From: an uncultured Pontibacter sp.
GTDB taxonomy: Bacteria > Bacteroidota > Bacteroidia > Cytophagales > Hymenobacteraceae
Direction: 5' to 3'
Assembly: GCF_947499215.1 (NCBI RefSeq)
Contig: NZ_CANMNI010000003.1
Coordinates: 248,001 to 312,000 of the forward strand
DNA: 64,000 bases
The translations under genes and the position numbers were made by a program. Numbering within the stretch: position 1 is the first letter of the stretch; every line of letters starts with the position of its first letter. Under the pieces are notes generated by a model. That model made no database searches and was not told the origin of the DNA. It was given only the letters and a program-made list of their open reading frames with translations. This document shows positions 1 to 8,492 of the stretch, piece by piece.

Positions 1-512
1 GGTATGGGCGAAAGCGATACGCCACCATCTGTCAATACCACCGCCTTAGAAGCGGCTGGTAACTTAGGACTCGGGGCTTTTCGCTCTTTTACCTTGATGG
101 GTTGCTTTACGGTAAGTTTCAGGTCTGAGGCCGCGGCGTTGGCAGCCTGCTCAGGGGAGAGAGAAGCAGCACTGCTCTTGATGGCACCCCTCAGGTTGGG
201 GATGAACCGGTTGCCCATGTTGATCACATTGCCTTCGCGGTCGATGTTGATGTTGATGTTGGCATCAACCACTTCTATGCCCTGAAAGCGCTGGCGCAAG
301 TAGATGTGGGTTACACCGTTTTTCTTACTCACATACTGGTCAGTTACGACATAATCAGAGAGGTCGGCGGCGTTGAGTTTGTAAACGGCTTTTGTCTGGT
401 CGATGTGCCGCAGGGCGATGTCGAGCGCGGACTGAGCGTTTGCAATTCCGGGAGCCAACGAGAGAAGAAGGCCCAGAAGGAACACCAAATTTTGCTTTGT
501 TTTTGAATTCAT
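1..512 (-). CDS. M36 (fungalysin-type) metallopeptidase, N-terminal part, cut by window edge
   Basis: The reading frame opens with ATG at 512 and runs off the left edge after about 170 codons, so only the N-terminus is seen. Residues 1-28 are a signal peptide ending in NAQ. The next 60 or so residues (YVVTDQYVSKKNGVTHIYL, then RQRFQGIEVVDANINI) match the FTP propeptide that precedes the catalytic domain in M36/M4 metallopeptidases; it normally inhibits and chaperones the enzyme until secretion. The HExxH catalytic part would lie outside the window. Expected role is a secreted broad-specificity protease, often a T9SS cargo in Bacteroidota, though the sorting domain is not visible. Family call is good, exact product uncertain. 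Confidence 0.75.
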   Translation of the reverse strand, partial: MNSKTKQNLVFLLGLLLSLAPGIANAQSALDIALRHIDQTKAVYKLNAADLSDYVVTDQYVSKKNGVTHIYLRQRFQGIEVVDANININIDREGNVINMGNRFIPNLRGAIKSSAASLSPEQAANAAASDLKLTVKQPIKVKERKAPSPKLPAASKAVVLTDGGVSLSPI

Positions 513-1083
513 ACAAGGTGAGTTAAAATTTAAAAATGCTACATATGGTACTGTTTTTTGGGTGTTCTAAAATGTGTTGTTGTGTCGCGGTTGTACTTTA
601 ATAAGTATTGAGCCCGCGATTTAATCTATAACCTTATGTGTTTATACTGCATTATAACAAGGTGTAAACACAAGGCTTTTCTTTTGATAATGATGCATTT
701 ACGAAGGGGTTTAGCGCTGGGATTTGTGTGTCATAACACGGAAAAGAGGAGAAGAGGAAGTGAATTTGCACGTTAGGGAGAGTGTGGGCCTTTGGGATTA
801 TATTAAATCCACTTGAAGCAAATGAAAATAAAGTACAAACCCTAAATTCAGTGAATTAGCAGGAAACGCAGGAATTTCCCAAAAAATTGGTAAATTTATA
901 TTTTATAAATTTGTTTTATTAGGACTTTACCTATTTTTAAAAGATTGCAATTCTGACTTTGAATGGAAGTGGATTTAGTAAAAATGAAGTGATAGAGCTG
1001 GGGAGCTGTTAAGGGTTTATTGTATTTAAATGAGAGGTGTATTTTTTAAAACTTTTTGCTGATGTTCTTGTTATGCAGGCTTA
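513..1083. other. AT-rich spacer without a recognisable gene
   Basis: No coding frame stands out. It holds the upstream region of the M36 gene (read leftwards) and the downstream end of the ceramidase-like gene. A perfect 9-bp inverted repeat with a 3-nt centre lies at 892-912 and includes a TAnnTTTG match at 906-913, but no gene follows in that direction. Confidence 0.5.
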
Positions 1084-2508
1084 TCAGCGGTATAGCCGAA
1101 GAAGCCGGAGCAAAATATCGGTAAAGTAGCCCCCGCTTTGCGGACCATAAAAGTTCATATCCCGGGTTTCATACTTCTTTAGCGGATAGTGCTTGTCCGG
1201 TGTTATGTAGCCAACATAGCCGCCGTTAAAGCTAGTCACGATAACTTGTTGCCCCTGCTGCGATGCCTGTTTTTCTAATACTGGCAATAACTCACCTGAA
1301 TAATCTGCCGGTACGCCCAGCAGGATCGTTTCGCCCAACTGCAAGCTGCTGATGTAAGCCGGATAACTACCGAACAAGCCATTAAACAAGAAAGGGGCAA
1401 AGCTATACGTGGTACTCAGCCGCCACTCCGGATCAGGAAGTTCGAGCGGGACTCTGGTGAAGCCGATCGTGGCGGTGTCACTTAATTGTACAGCGGCCAG
1501 CTCAGCCTCAATGGCATCGGCCAATCGCCTGCCGACGGCTTGGGTGCTCTCAAAAGTGTTGCCGTATGGCGCCTCCACGGCCTGACTGCCAACCGCACCG
1601 GCCGCAAAGGCGGCGAAATCGACAGTCTCCTCCAATTGGTCCACCAACTCGCCCGGATAGTCGCGTGATAGCACCGGGTCCATGGATGGCAGGATGGTCG
1701 GGTGTGCCGCAAAGGTGGCGAGCACGGCAGTACTGCCAGCGGTCTGTTCTATTTTAAGGAAGCGAAGGGTGGTATCACGGCCGCTCATGGCGCCAGTCAG
1801 GCGGTTGCGGACCAGCTCGGGGGCATATGCTATCCCATACCCCACACGAGCTGGCTGCTTGTTTTGCTGAGCTTTTCTTATACTCTCCACAATCCGAGCG
1901 GTAGTTTTCCGTACCAGCTCTTCGTCTTGGTTTCCCGCCATCAGCCAACCTACCAGCTTCTGTCCCCAGCCTCCAAAACTTGTGTGGGTATGGGTAGCTG
2001 TCAGGTATACCTGCTCCGGCTTCAAGCCGAGTGCGGCATATTCCTGTTCCAGCGCAGCCGTTATAGACATAGGTGCAAGCAGCATATCCAGCGTAACGAC
2101 AACCGCTTGGGTCTGGCCATTGTCAAAAGCAAAGGACCGTACCCACACGGAGTCGTGCACTTCCTCGTAACGGAGGCCTTTCCGCTTGCCGTAACCGGCC
2201 ATTGGCGTACCAACTGGTGGCGTGATATTCACTTTTGACCAGCCGACCTGCAGTTCGCCGCCTTCCTCTATCAAGGGAGGGGAGTTTTCAAGTTCCTGCA
2301 AGGTATGCTGATAGTAGTCGCTTTGCTGGAAGGGCGTATGGTCGATAGGCTGTACCATACAGGCCTGTATGAGCCACAAAATAAGCAGGCAGCAAAGGGC
2401 CAGCAGGAATAATTTGGAGGAAATGAGCTTTTTCAACGCTACAAAGATATGAAATATTAGGGCAACAGGCCTGTGAGTTTTTTTCAAAAATTGATTTACA
2501 CAGCCCAC
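1084..2508 (-). CDS. Neutral/alkaline non-lysosomal ceramidase-like membrane-anchored hydrolase
   Basis: The 474-residue product has an N-terminal membrane anchor (about residues 28-50) and then the start of a neutral/alkaline ceramidase (Ceramidase_alk) domain: VGWSKVNITPPVGTPMAGYG, a THTHTSFGG metal-binding histidine stretch, and AAHPTILPSM. Ceramidases hydrolyse the amide bond of ceramide; many bacterial single-domain homologues of this size are unassigned, so the substrate is unknown. It lacks the long C-terminal region of classical 650-residue ceramidases. The start is uncertain: position 2508 is a GTG, and a TTG at 2436 (product starting LKKLISSK) would give a neater anchor. A TATCTTTG -7 match sits at 2442-2449 within the longer reading. 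The gene stands alone and is divergent from tex. Confidence 0.75.
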   Translation of the reverse strand: MGCVNQFLKKTHRPVALIFHIFVALKKLISSKLFLLALCCLLILWLIQACMVQPIDHTPFQQSDYYQHTLQELENSPPLIEEGGELQVGWSKVNITPPVGTPMAGYGKRKGLRYEEVHDSVWVRSFAFDNGQTQAVVVTLDMLLAPMSITAALEQEYAALGLKPEQVYLTATHTHTSFGGWGQKLVGWLMAGNQDEELVRKTTARIVESIRKAQQNKQPARVGYGIAYAPELVRNRLTGAMSGRDTTLRFLKIEQTAGSTAVLATFAAHPTILPSMDPVLSRDYPGELVDQLEETVDFAAFAAGAVGSQAVEAPYGNTFESTQAVGRRLADAIEAELAAVQLSDTATIGFTRVPLELPDPEWRLSTTYSFAPFLFNGLFGSYPAYISSLQLGETILLGVPADYSGELLPVLEKQASQQGQQVIVTSFNGGYVGYITPDKHYPLKKYETRDMNFYGPQSGGYFTDILLRLLRLYR

Positions 2509-2535
2509 TTCCTTTCGGTTTCAGGCAATATCGCT

Positions 2536-2543
2536 TAAATTTG
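2536..2543 (+). promoter_or_regulatory. Candidate -7 element (TAAATTTG) for tex
   Basis: Exact match to the Bacteroidota -7 consensus TAnnTTTG, about 130 nt upstream of the tex ATG. No clear TTTG is present at the expected -33 distance, only TTTC, so this is moderate evidence. Confidence 0.4.
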
Positions 2544-2672
2544 ACGTTCCTTGAGTGATGCAGGTATAGCAGAACACTTAAGATAAATTGTGCGGGAGAA
2601 TCATGCAGGGCTATACTTATACCTTCCTTTGCCATTTTTCCCATCTGAACAGCTGATTATCCTTAAAAATAC

Positions 2673-4925
2673 ATGGAATTAAACCTTGACCATTTGCTCA
2701 AGATTGCCACTGAGCTCTCCATTACCATTAAACAGGTGGAAGCCACGGCAACCTTGCTTGACGAAGGCGCTACCGTGCCCTTCATCTCCCGTTACCGAAA
2801 AGAAGCCACCGGTTCGCTCGACGAAGTACAGGTAGCCGCCATCCGCGACCGCTTGGAGCAGTTGCGCGAGCTCGACAAACGCCGCGAAAGCATCCTCAAG
2901 TCCATTCGTGACCAAGAGAAACTCACACCGGAACTGGAGGCGCGCATTATGGCAGCCGAAACCATGGCCGTGCTGGAAGACATTTACCTGCCTTACAAAC
3001 CGAAGCGCCGCACCCGTGCGACCATCGCCCGCGAGAAAGGGCTGGAGCCACTGGCACAGCGCATTTTTGAGCAGGGGAACATTGATGTTGCCACTGAAGC
3101 CGCCAATTTTATCTCTGAAGAGAAAGAAGTAAAAGACGCCGAGGAGGCCTTGGCCGGCGCACGCGACATCATGGCCGAGTGGATGAACGAGAACGCCGAG
3201 GCCCGTGCCACTATGCGCCAACTTTTCGAGAAAAAAGGCACGTTCAAGAGCCGTGTGATGATGGGCAAGGAAGCGGAAGGTCAGAAGTTCAAGGATTACT
3301 TTGAATGGGAAGAGCCGATCGAAAAAGCTCCCTCGCACCGCATACTGGCCATGCGCCGCGGTGAGACTGAGATGGTGCTGTTGCTGAGTGCTCAGCCGGA
3401 CGAAGAAGAAGCTTTGGATAGACTGGAGCGTATGTTCGTGAAAGGCAACAACGCCGCTTCGGAGCAAGTGAAACTCGCCGCCAAGGATTGCTATAAGCGT
3501 ATGCTTAAGCTGAGCATGGAAACGGAAGTGCGTCTGTCGTCGAAGAAGCGCGCTGACGAAGAGGCGATCCGCGTGTTTGCTGACAACCTGCGCCAATTAC
3601 TGTTGTCGTCTCCGCTCGGACAGAAGACGGTGCTGGCCCTCGACCCGGGTTTTAGAACCGGTGTGAAGTCAGTGGTGCTCGACAAGCAGGGCAAACTCTT
3701 GCACAACGAAACGATCTACCCGCATACCGGTCAGCACAAGGAAAGCGAGGCAGCGCAGGCAGTTAGGTATATGGTGACCCGCTTTGAAGTGGAGGCCATA
3801 GCGATTGGCAACGGTACCGCCAGCCGCGAGACAGAGGCTTTCGTGAAGAGCTTGAAACTGCCGGCTTCGGTGCAGGTGGTGATGGTGAACGAAAGCGGTG
3901 CCTCTATTTATTCCGCCTCCGATGTTGCCCGTGAGGAGTTCCCGGATCAGGACGTGACCGTGCGTGGTGCCGTTTCCATTGGTCGTCGCCTCATGGACCC
4001 ATTGGCCGAACTCGTGAAGATCGACCCGAAGTCTATCGGCGTAGGCCAGTACCAGCACGACGTGGACCAGTCAGCCTTGAAGCACTCGTTGGATGATGTG
4101 GTGATGAGCTGCGTGAACGCCGTGGGGGTGGAAGTAAACACAGCCAGCAAGCAGCTCCTGACCTACGTGTCCGGTTTAGGGCCATCGCTGGCACAGAATA
4201 TAGTGGAGTACCGCAACCAGAACGGACCGTTCAGCAGCCGTGCCGAACTTAAAAAGGTGCCACGCTTAGGTGACAAGGCTTTTGAGCAGGCGGCAGGCTT
4301 CCTGCGCATCCGCAGCGCCAAAAATCCGCTCGATGCCTCGGCTGTGCACCCGGAAAGCTACCCGATTGTGGAGCAGATGGCGAAGGACTTGGGCGTGACC
4401 GTGCAAGATCTTGTGAAGAAAGAAGAGCTGCGCAAGCAGATCAACCTGAAAAACTACGTAACAGACACGGTGGGCCTACCAACGCTGCAGGACATCATGA
4501 GCGAACTGGCCAAACCGGGCCGCGACCCGCGTCAGACCTTTGAGGCTTTTAGCTTTACAGAAGGTATAAATGAGATGAAAGACCTGCGTGAAGGCATGAA
4601 ACTGCCGGGCCTTGTCACCAACATCACGGCCTTCGGTGCTTTCGTGGACATTGGGGTACATCAAGATGGTCTCGTGCACGTCAGCCATCTGTCAGACCGC
4701 TTTGTGAGCAATCCGCATGATGTGGTGAAGGTAGGGCAGAAGGTAGACGTAACGGTATTGGAAGTGGACGTGCCGCGAAAGCGTATTTCCCTAAGCATGA
4801 AAGGCGACCCGAATGCAGCCCGACCGGCAGGTGGTGGCGCTAAAAAAGGCAACGCCAAAAAAGAGGAAGCCCCCATGGACGACTTCCAAGCGAAGCTGGC
4901 GATGTTAAAAGGCAGGTTTAAATAA
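2673..4925 (+). CDS. tex: RNA-binding transcriptional accessory protein Tex
   Basis: The 750-residue protein has the full Tex order. A helical Tex N-terminal region includes VPFISRYRKEATGSLDEVQV near residue 32. A YqgF/RNase-H-like domain starts around residue 320 (LALDPGFRTGVKSVVLD). A helix-hairpin-helix region lies near 495-540 (SGLGPSLAQNIVEYR). A C-terminal S1 RNA-binding domain covers about 640-710 (TNITAFGAFVDIGVHQDGLV, RISLSMKG), followed by a charged tail. Tex is a widely conserved nucleic-acid-binding factor linked to transcription and ribosomal quality control. Length is typical. It is monocistronic, with a strong terminator right after it. Confidence 0.97.
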   Translation: MELNLDHLLKIATELSITIKQVEATATLLDEGATVPFISRYRKEATGSLDEVQVAAIRDRLEQLRELDKRRESILKSIRDQEKLTPELEARIMAAETMAVLEDIYLPYKPKRRTRATIAREKGLEPLAQRIFEQGNIDVATEAANFISEEKEVKDAEEALAGARDIMAEWMNENAEARATMRQLFEKKGTFKSRVMMGKEAEGQKFKDYFEWEEPIEKAPSHRILAMRRGETEMVLLLSAQPDEEEALDRLERMFVKGNNAASEQVKLAAKDCYKRMLKLSMETEVRLSSKKRADEEAIRVFADNLRQLLLSSPLGQKTVLALDPGFRTGVKSVVLDKQGKLLHNETIYPHTGQHKESEAAQAVRYMVTRFEVEAIAIGNGTASRETEAFVKSLKLPASVQVVMVNESGASIYSASDVAREEFPDQDVTVRGAVSIGRRLMDPLAELVKIDPKSIGVGQYQHDVDQSALKHSLDDVVMSCVNAVGVEVNTASKQLLTYVSGLGPSLAQNIVEYRNQNGPFSSRAELKKVPRLGDKAFEQAAGFLRIRSAKNPLDASAVHPESYPIVEQMAKDLGVTVQDLVKKEELRKQINLKNYVTDTVGLPTLQDIMSELAKPGRDPRQTFEAFSFTEGINEMKDLREGMKLPGLVTNITAFGAFVDIGVHQDGLVHVSHLSDRFVSNPHDVVKVGQKVDVTVLEVDVPRKRISLSMKGDPNAARPAGGGAKKGNAKKEEAPMDDFQAKLAMLKGRFK

Positions 4926-4949
4926 GAGTCATGCCTTAACGAACAGGAG

Positions 4950-4980
4950 AGAGCCCCGGCGCAAATCGGGGCTCTTTTGT
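4950..4980 (+). terminator. Rho-independent terminator after tex
   Basis: A 9-bp perfect stem AGAGCCCCG/CGGGGCTCT with an 8-nt loop, followed by TTTTG, begins 24 nt after the tex stop codon. Confidence 0.9.
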
Positions 4981-5095
4981 TTTGTCGCTATGTTCCTCAA
5001 AAACGCAATTCACATCATTAAAGTCCACTCACAGCAACTATAATAGACCCAACCCACGTATCCATTAAAACTGAATAGAACAAAACCAATAAGCT

Positions 5096-5845
5096 ATGGA
5101 TACATACAAACCCAATTACTCTAAAATGCTTCACACGGAGCATATTTTTCCACCGGCCACTGGATCAAGCCACATCAACGTAAGTCGTCCGGAACGTGTG
5201 CTTTCTGCAGTGGGAGGTGCTGCGCTGGCTTTGGTCGGACTGCGGCAACCCGGCACAGCCGGTGTCCTTTCTGCCTTAGCAGGTGGAGTGCTTCTTTTCA
5301 GGGGCTTTACCGGTTACTGCCCCATGAACCAAATGCTCGGGCGCGATACGGCAGAGAACGAAGATATTTCGGTGGATATCATCAAGACCATTACGGTGGA
5401 GCGACCACGCACGGAGGTATACCAGTTCTGGCGCATGCTCGAAAATCTACCTAAGTTTATGGAGCACCTCGAAAGCGTGCGCTCCAACGGTCCGCAGCGC
5501 TCGCACTGGGTGGCCAAAGTTCCGGGAGGGATGGGCACCATTGCCTGGGACGCGGATATCATCCAAGAAAAAGAAAACGAACTTATTGCTTGGCGCTCAC
5601 TGCCTAACTCCGACATAGACAATGCGGGAGAGGTGCGTTTCTCTGATTCTCCAGATGGCAGGGGTACCATTGTGCAGGCCGTCATTTCATACAGCCCGCC
5701 AGCCGGGTCCGTAGGAGGACTGGCCGCCAAAATGCTCAACCCGATGCTCAAAAGTATGGTGGAAAAGGACTTGAAATACTTCAAGCGATTTATGGAGACA
5801 GGGCAGGACATCCACGAACCGCATCAGCCGCTAGGAGCGAATTAA
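5096..5845 (+). CDS. SRPBCC-family protein with N-terminal YgaP-like membrane segment
   Basis: Residues 28-80 hold two hydrophobic helices in the arrangement of YgaP-like (DUF2892) membrane segments (RPERVLSAVGGAALALVGL, then LLFRGFTGYCPMNQMLG). Residues 97-240 form a SRPBCC/START-like ligand-binding domain of the polyketide cyclase/dehydrase type (ITVERPRTEVYQFWRMLENL, and later GTIVQAVISYSPPAG). The combination is common in Proteobacteria and Bacteroidota, but the ligand is unknown. The gene sits alone between tex and the lipoprotein block. The start at 5096 is the first ATG and keeps both segments. Confidence 0.85.
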   Translation: MDTYKPNYSKMLHTEHIFPPATGSSHINVSRPERVLSAVGGAALALVGLRQPGTAGVLSALAGGVLLFRGFTGYCPMNQMLGRDTAENEDISVDIIKTITVERPRTEVYQFWRMLENLPKFMEHLESVRSNGPQRSHWVAKVPGGMGTIAWDADIIQEKENELIAWRSLPNSDIDNAGEVRFSDSPDGRGTIVQAVISYSPPAGSVGGLAAKMLNPMLKSMVEKDLKYFKRFMETGQDIHEPHQPLGAN

Positions 5846-5882
5846 GGTATAACGGCGCAGAAAAATCAACAAGAGATAAGAG

Positions 5883-5916
5883 ACAGGTATGGCTTCCAGT
5901 TATACCTGTTTTTTTG
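5883..5916 (+). terminator. Terminator built from an inverted ACAGGTAT/ATACCTGT pair
   Basis: The arms ACAGGTAT (5883-5890) and ATACCTGT (5902-5909) form an 8-bp stem with an 11-nt loop and are followed by seven T residues. The arms carry the AGGTATA word that is over-represented in this window, so the word here doubles as a terminator stem. Confidence 0.75.
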
Positions 5917-5995
5917 TGGGTTGCCGGCTAGCTGTTTCCCCCTATCTGGTGCGTTATTTGCTATAACACGGAGGATGTATAAAAGAAGAATTGAC

Positions 5996-6604
5996 ATGAA
6001 AGGGATATACAAAGTGACTTTGCTTGTTATGTTGGCGCTGGCCGGTTTTTCTTGTAAGCAGGCACAGGACATACAGGCCTTTACGGAGGCGAAATATAGC
6101 CTGCAGAGCGTGTCTGACATAAAGCTGAACGGCATTGACGTGGAAGAACGCATACAGGAGCGCCGGGGCTTTTCACACGAAGAACGGGACAGTTTGTTGG
6201 CTGCCGTGACCAGTAACTCACTGCAAGTAAGCTCTACCTTGGCGCTGCACGTGGCCTTGCAGGATCAGACAGAGGAAGAACGCAACCTGACCATCACCAA
6301 GTTGAAGTGGCTACTGGAAGTAGACGGCGAAGAAGCCTTGACGGGCACGGTAGAGGAAACCATGGTGCTGCAGGAGGGTTTGAACTTACTCCCGATCCAA
6401 ACGCCGGTGGGGCTCGTAGCTGAAGGAGAGATGCCGAGCTATACCGGACTGTCTCGTCTGATCACTTTGCTCGGCCAGCGAACGGATATACGGGAGCGGG
6501 TCACGCTCAAAATCAAACCTACCATCAAAACGCCTGTCGGTAACGTTGAATCACCGGCTTTTATCACAGTAAGCAAACCAACAGGGGCTGTAGCTATGCT
6601 TTAA
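5996..6604 (+). CDS. LEA type 2-like lipoprotein (paralogue of the gene at 8493)
   Basis: A 202-residue lipoprotein: signal sequence with lipobox AGFSC, then EAKYSLQSVSDIKLNGIDV, TITKLKWLLEVDG and KIKPTIKTPVG. The pattern of short beta strands resembles the LEA type 2/WHy fold, known from desiccation-related proteins; that assignment is by pattern only. It clearly shares these blocks with the product of 8493-9083, so the two are paralogues. The start at 5996 was chosen over 5921 because it gives a clean lipoprotein signal and follows an A-rich stretch. Likely location is the periplasmic face of a membrane. Function unknown. Confidence 0.75.
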   Translation: MKGIYKVTLLVMLALAGFSCKQAQDIQAFTEAKYSLQSVSDIKLNGIDVEERIQERRGFSHEERDSLLAAVTSNSLQVSSTLALHVALQDQTEEERNLTITKLKWLLEVDGEEALTGTVEETMVLQEGLNLLPIQTPVGLVAEGEMPSYTGLSRLITLLGQRTDIRERVTLKIKPTIKTPVGNVESPAFITVSKPTGAVAML

Positions 6605-6617
6605 TGCGCTATTTTCT

Positions 6618-6640
6618 GAAAGCGCTAAAGGGCGCTTTTC
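6618..6640 (+). terminator. Terminator-like hairpin after the lipoprotein gene
   Basis: AAAGCGC (6619-6625) pairs with GCGCTTT (6632-6638), followed by TC. The stem is 7 bp and the T run short, so it may be leaky. Confidence 0.5.
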
Positions 6641-6732
6641 TGGCAAAGAACTTGCTATAACAGGTATACCAGCTTCCGCCTGTTTTTCGTTTTGGGTATG
6701 CTGTGTTCATCCATCAACAGAAAGAGAAAAAA

Positions 6733-7650
6733 ATGAATCATCTGAAGAAGATTAGCCTTTTGCTGGGTCTGGTGCTGGTCCCACTCTTTGGGGTACAAGC
6801 GAAAACACCGACAGTACCTGAGGCTGCCTACAGCGCTGCAAAGGTTGCTCCCCGAGATATTATTGGCGAGATCATCGACGTGGTAGGCTTGAAGCCGCGC
6901 TTTGAAGTGCGCACCGCCAACATAGAAAATGCGGCTGCTGTTATTTACAACGGCAAGCGCTATATCCTGTACAACGAACGCTTTCTTGCCGCCATCAACA
7001 ATGCCGTGCACACTGACTGGGCAGGCGTGAGCATATTGGCTCACGAGATTGGCCACCACCTGAACGGGCATACCTTGTCGCGCCAAGGCAGCAACCATGC
7101 CGATGAGCTGGAGGCTGATGAGTTTTCGGGTTTCGTGCTCCGCAAGATGGGCGCGAGTCTGGAGGAGGCACAGGCCGCCATGAAGGTGCTCTCTGATGAA
7201 CGCAGTTCCACCACGCATCCGGGGCGCAGCTACCGCCTAGCCGCCATCAGCAGGGGCTGGGGCAATGCCGATGCACAGATAATGGCCAGCAACAACGGGC
7301 AGGTATACGAGCCAAACCCAATGGCAAACGATACACGCCCGGCGCAGCGCGTACCGGAAACCGTAAGGCCGGAGCCAAGGACCACAACCGCCAAATCTGG
7401 GCTCGATAGCCGGCTGGTGCTGCGCAGGATAATTTTCAACAATGCACCTAATGAGCAGTTCTTTCTGACCACCCGTCTACAACTGGTGCACATGACCGAT
7501 GGTGGAGCCCGGGTGATCGGCAAACTGGCCCGCACCAACAACCGCGACTATCCTTTCTATTTTGAGAGCGAGTATCTACAGGGTCTCTTCGTGACAGACC
7601 AAGGTGTGTTAGTGAACCAGCGGGGACAGCAGGTAGGGCATTTTGGATAA
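6733..7650 (+). CDS. Exported M48-family metallopeptidase
   Basis: A signal peptide (residues 1-24, ending VQAK) precedes a peptidase domain with the zinc motif HEIGHHLNGH near residue 104 and the third-ligand motif ELEADEFSGF about 24 residues later, the spacing of M48 peptidases. Unlike HtpX it has no multi-spanning membrane part, so it is closer to soluble periplasmic BepA/LoiP-like enzymes. The C-terminal third, after a proline-rich linker at about 200-220, ends in a beta-rich segment (YPFYFESEYLQGLFVTDQG) that I do not recognise. The start at 6733 follows an A-rich stretch and gives the signal peptide; 6703 is the alternative. It sits in a block of envelope genes, so a role in envelope protein quality control is plausible. 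Confidence 0.85.
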   Translation: MNHLKKISLLLGLVLVPLFGVQAKTPTVPEAAYSAAKVAPRDIIGEIIDVVGLKPRFEVRTANIENAAAVIYNGKRYILYNERFLAAINNAVHTDWAGVSILAHEIGHHLNGHTLSRQGSNHADELEADEFSGFVLRKMGASLEEAQAAMKVLSDERSSTTHPGRSYRLAAISRGWGNADAQIMASNNGQVYEPNPMANDTRPAQRVPETVRPEPRTTTAKSGLDSRLVLRRIIFNNAPNEQFFLTTRLQLVHMTDGGARVIGKLARTNNRDYPFYFESEYLQGLFVTDQGVLVNQRGQQVGHFG

Positions 7651-7753
7651 AATTTAGTGATGGTAGTAAAATATTGAGCGGATGGAATAGATGGTTTTAT
7701 GCGACTGAAGCAAGAATATTTAACTTGCATAATCAATAAAGCTACATAAAACT

Positions 7754-8476
7754 ATGAAATCTATTAATTTTAAACGTTGGATGCTTCTGCTTATCCTGCC
7801 TACTTTGTTGCTCGCCTCTTGCGGTGATGAGGTTGATTGTATAAGGGGAAGAGGCGACGTAGAGAGCCGTGAGTTTAACTTGGATGCGGTCAGCGGGCTG
7901 CGAGTGAACGGGGATACCCGCGTCTTTGTTAGACGGGGAGCCACGCAGCGTATTGAGGTGAGAGCCCAGCCTAATGTATTGGACGCGATCAATACCGATG
8001 TGTCGAATGGCGTGTGGGATCTGAGCTTTGATAAGTGCCTTCGCAGCCACAAGACGGTAGAAGTGCATATGACCGTGCCGGAGCTGAGCAGTGCCGAAAT
8101 GATCGGGTCAGGGCGGATAGAGTTGCGGGATGCGTTTGAGACGAATGACTTCCGGGCGGTGCTGGATGGCTCAGGCTATCTTCGAATAAGCGTGTCAGCG
8201 GCCAAGGTGACCAGCAGGCTTACCGGTTCGGGCACGATTGACATGCTGGGAAATGCAGACGTTGAAGAGCTCAACCTCTCTGGCTCTGGCAGCATAAAAT
8301 CCTTCGACCTGAGCAGCGAAAGTGCGGGTGTGGTACTAAGTGGCTCAGGCAATGTGGAGGTAAATGCGGCCACTGACTTGGCCGTTACGATCAGTGGAAG
8401 TGGAAACGTATATTATCAGGGAAATCCGACTATTAATTCAAATATTTCAGGCTCAGGCAAAGTAATAAAGCGCTGA
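7754..8476 (+). CDS. Head GIN domain lipoprotein (DUF2807)
   Basis: A 240-residue lipoprotein with lipobox LLASC followed by the head-GIN/DUF2807 adhesin-like domain: SREFNLDAVSGLRVNGDTRV, then LDGSGYLRI, LTGSGTIDM, LSGSGSIKS, LSGSGNVEV and ISGSGNVYY. These G-S-G turns recur every 18-20 residues and would form a right-handed beta-helix. Such proteins are numerous in Bacteroidota, and DUF2807 members are mostly uncharacterised surface or periplasmic proteins. The gene is 17 bp upstream of the LEA-like paralogue, suggesting co-transcription. Confidence 0.92.
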   Translation: MKSINFKRWMLLLILPTLLLASCGDEVDCIRGRGDVESREFNLDAVSGLRVNGDTRVFVRRGATQRIEVRAQPNVLDAINTDVSNGVWDLSFDKCLRSHKTVEVHMTVPELSSAEMIGSGRIELRDAFETNDFRAVLDGSGYLRISVSAAKVTSRLTGSGTIDMLGNADVEELNLSGSGSIKSFDLSSESAGVVLSGSGNVEVNAATDLAVTISGSGNVYYQGNPTINSNISGSGKVIKR

Positions 8477-8492
8477 GCATTTTTTATAGCAT

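Noticed and set aside
2679-3596. A 305-residue open frame on the minus strand inside tex
   Set aside because: Antisense shadow of the Tex gene; composition is what antisense of a GC-rich coding strand gives, with no recognisable domain.
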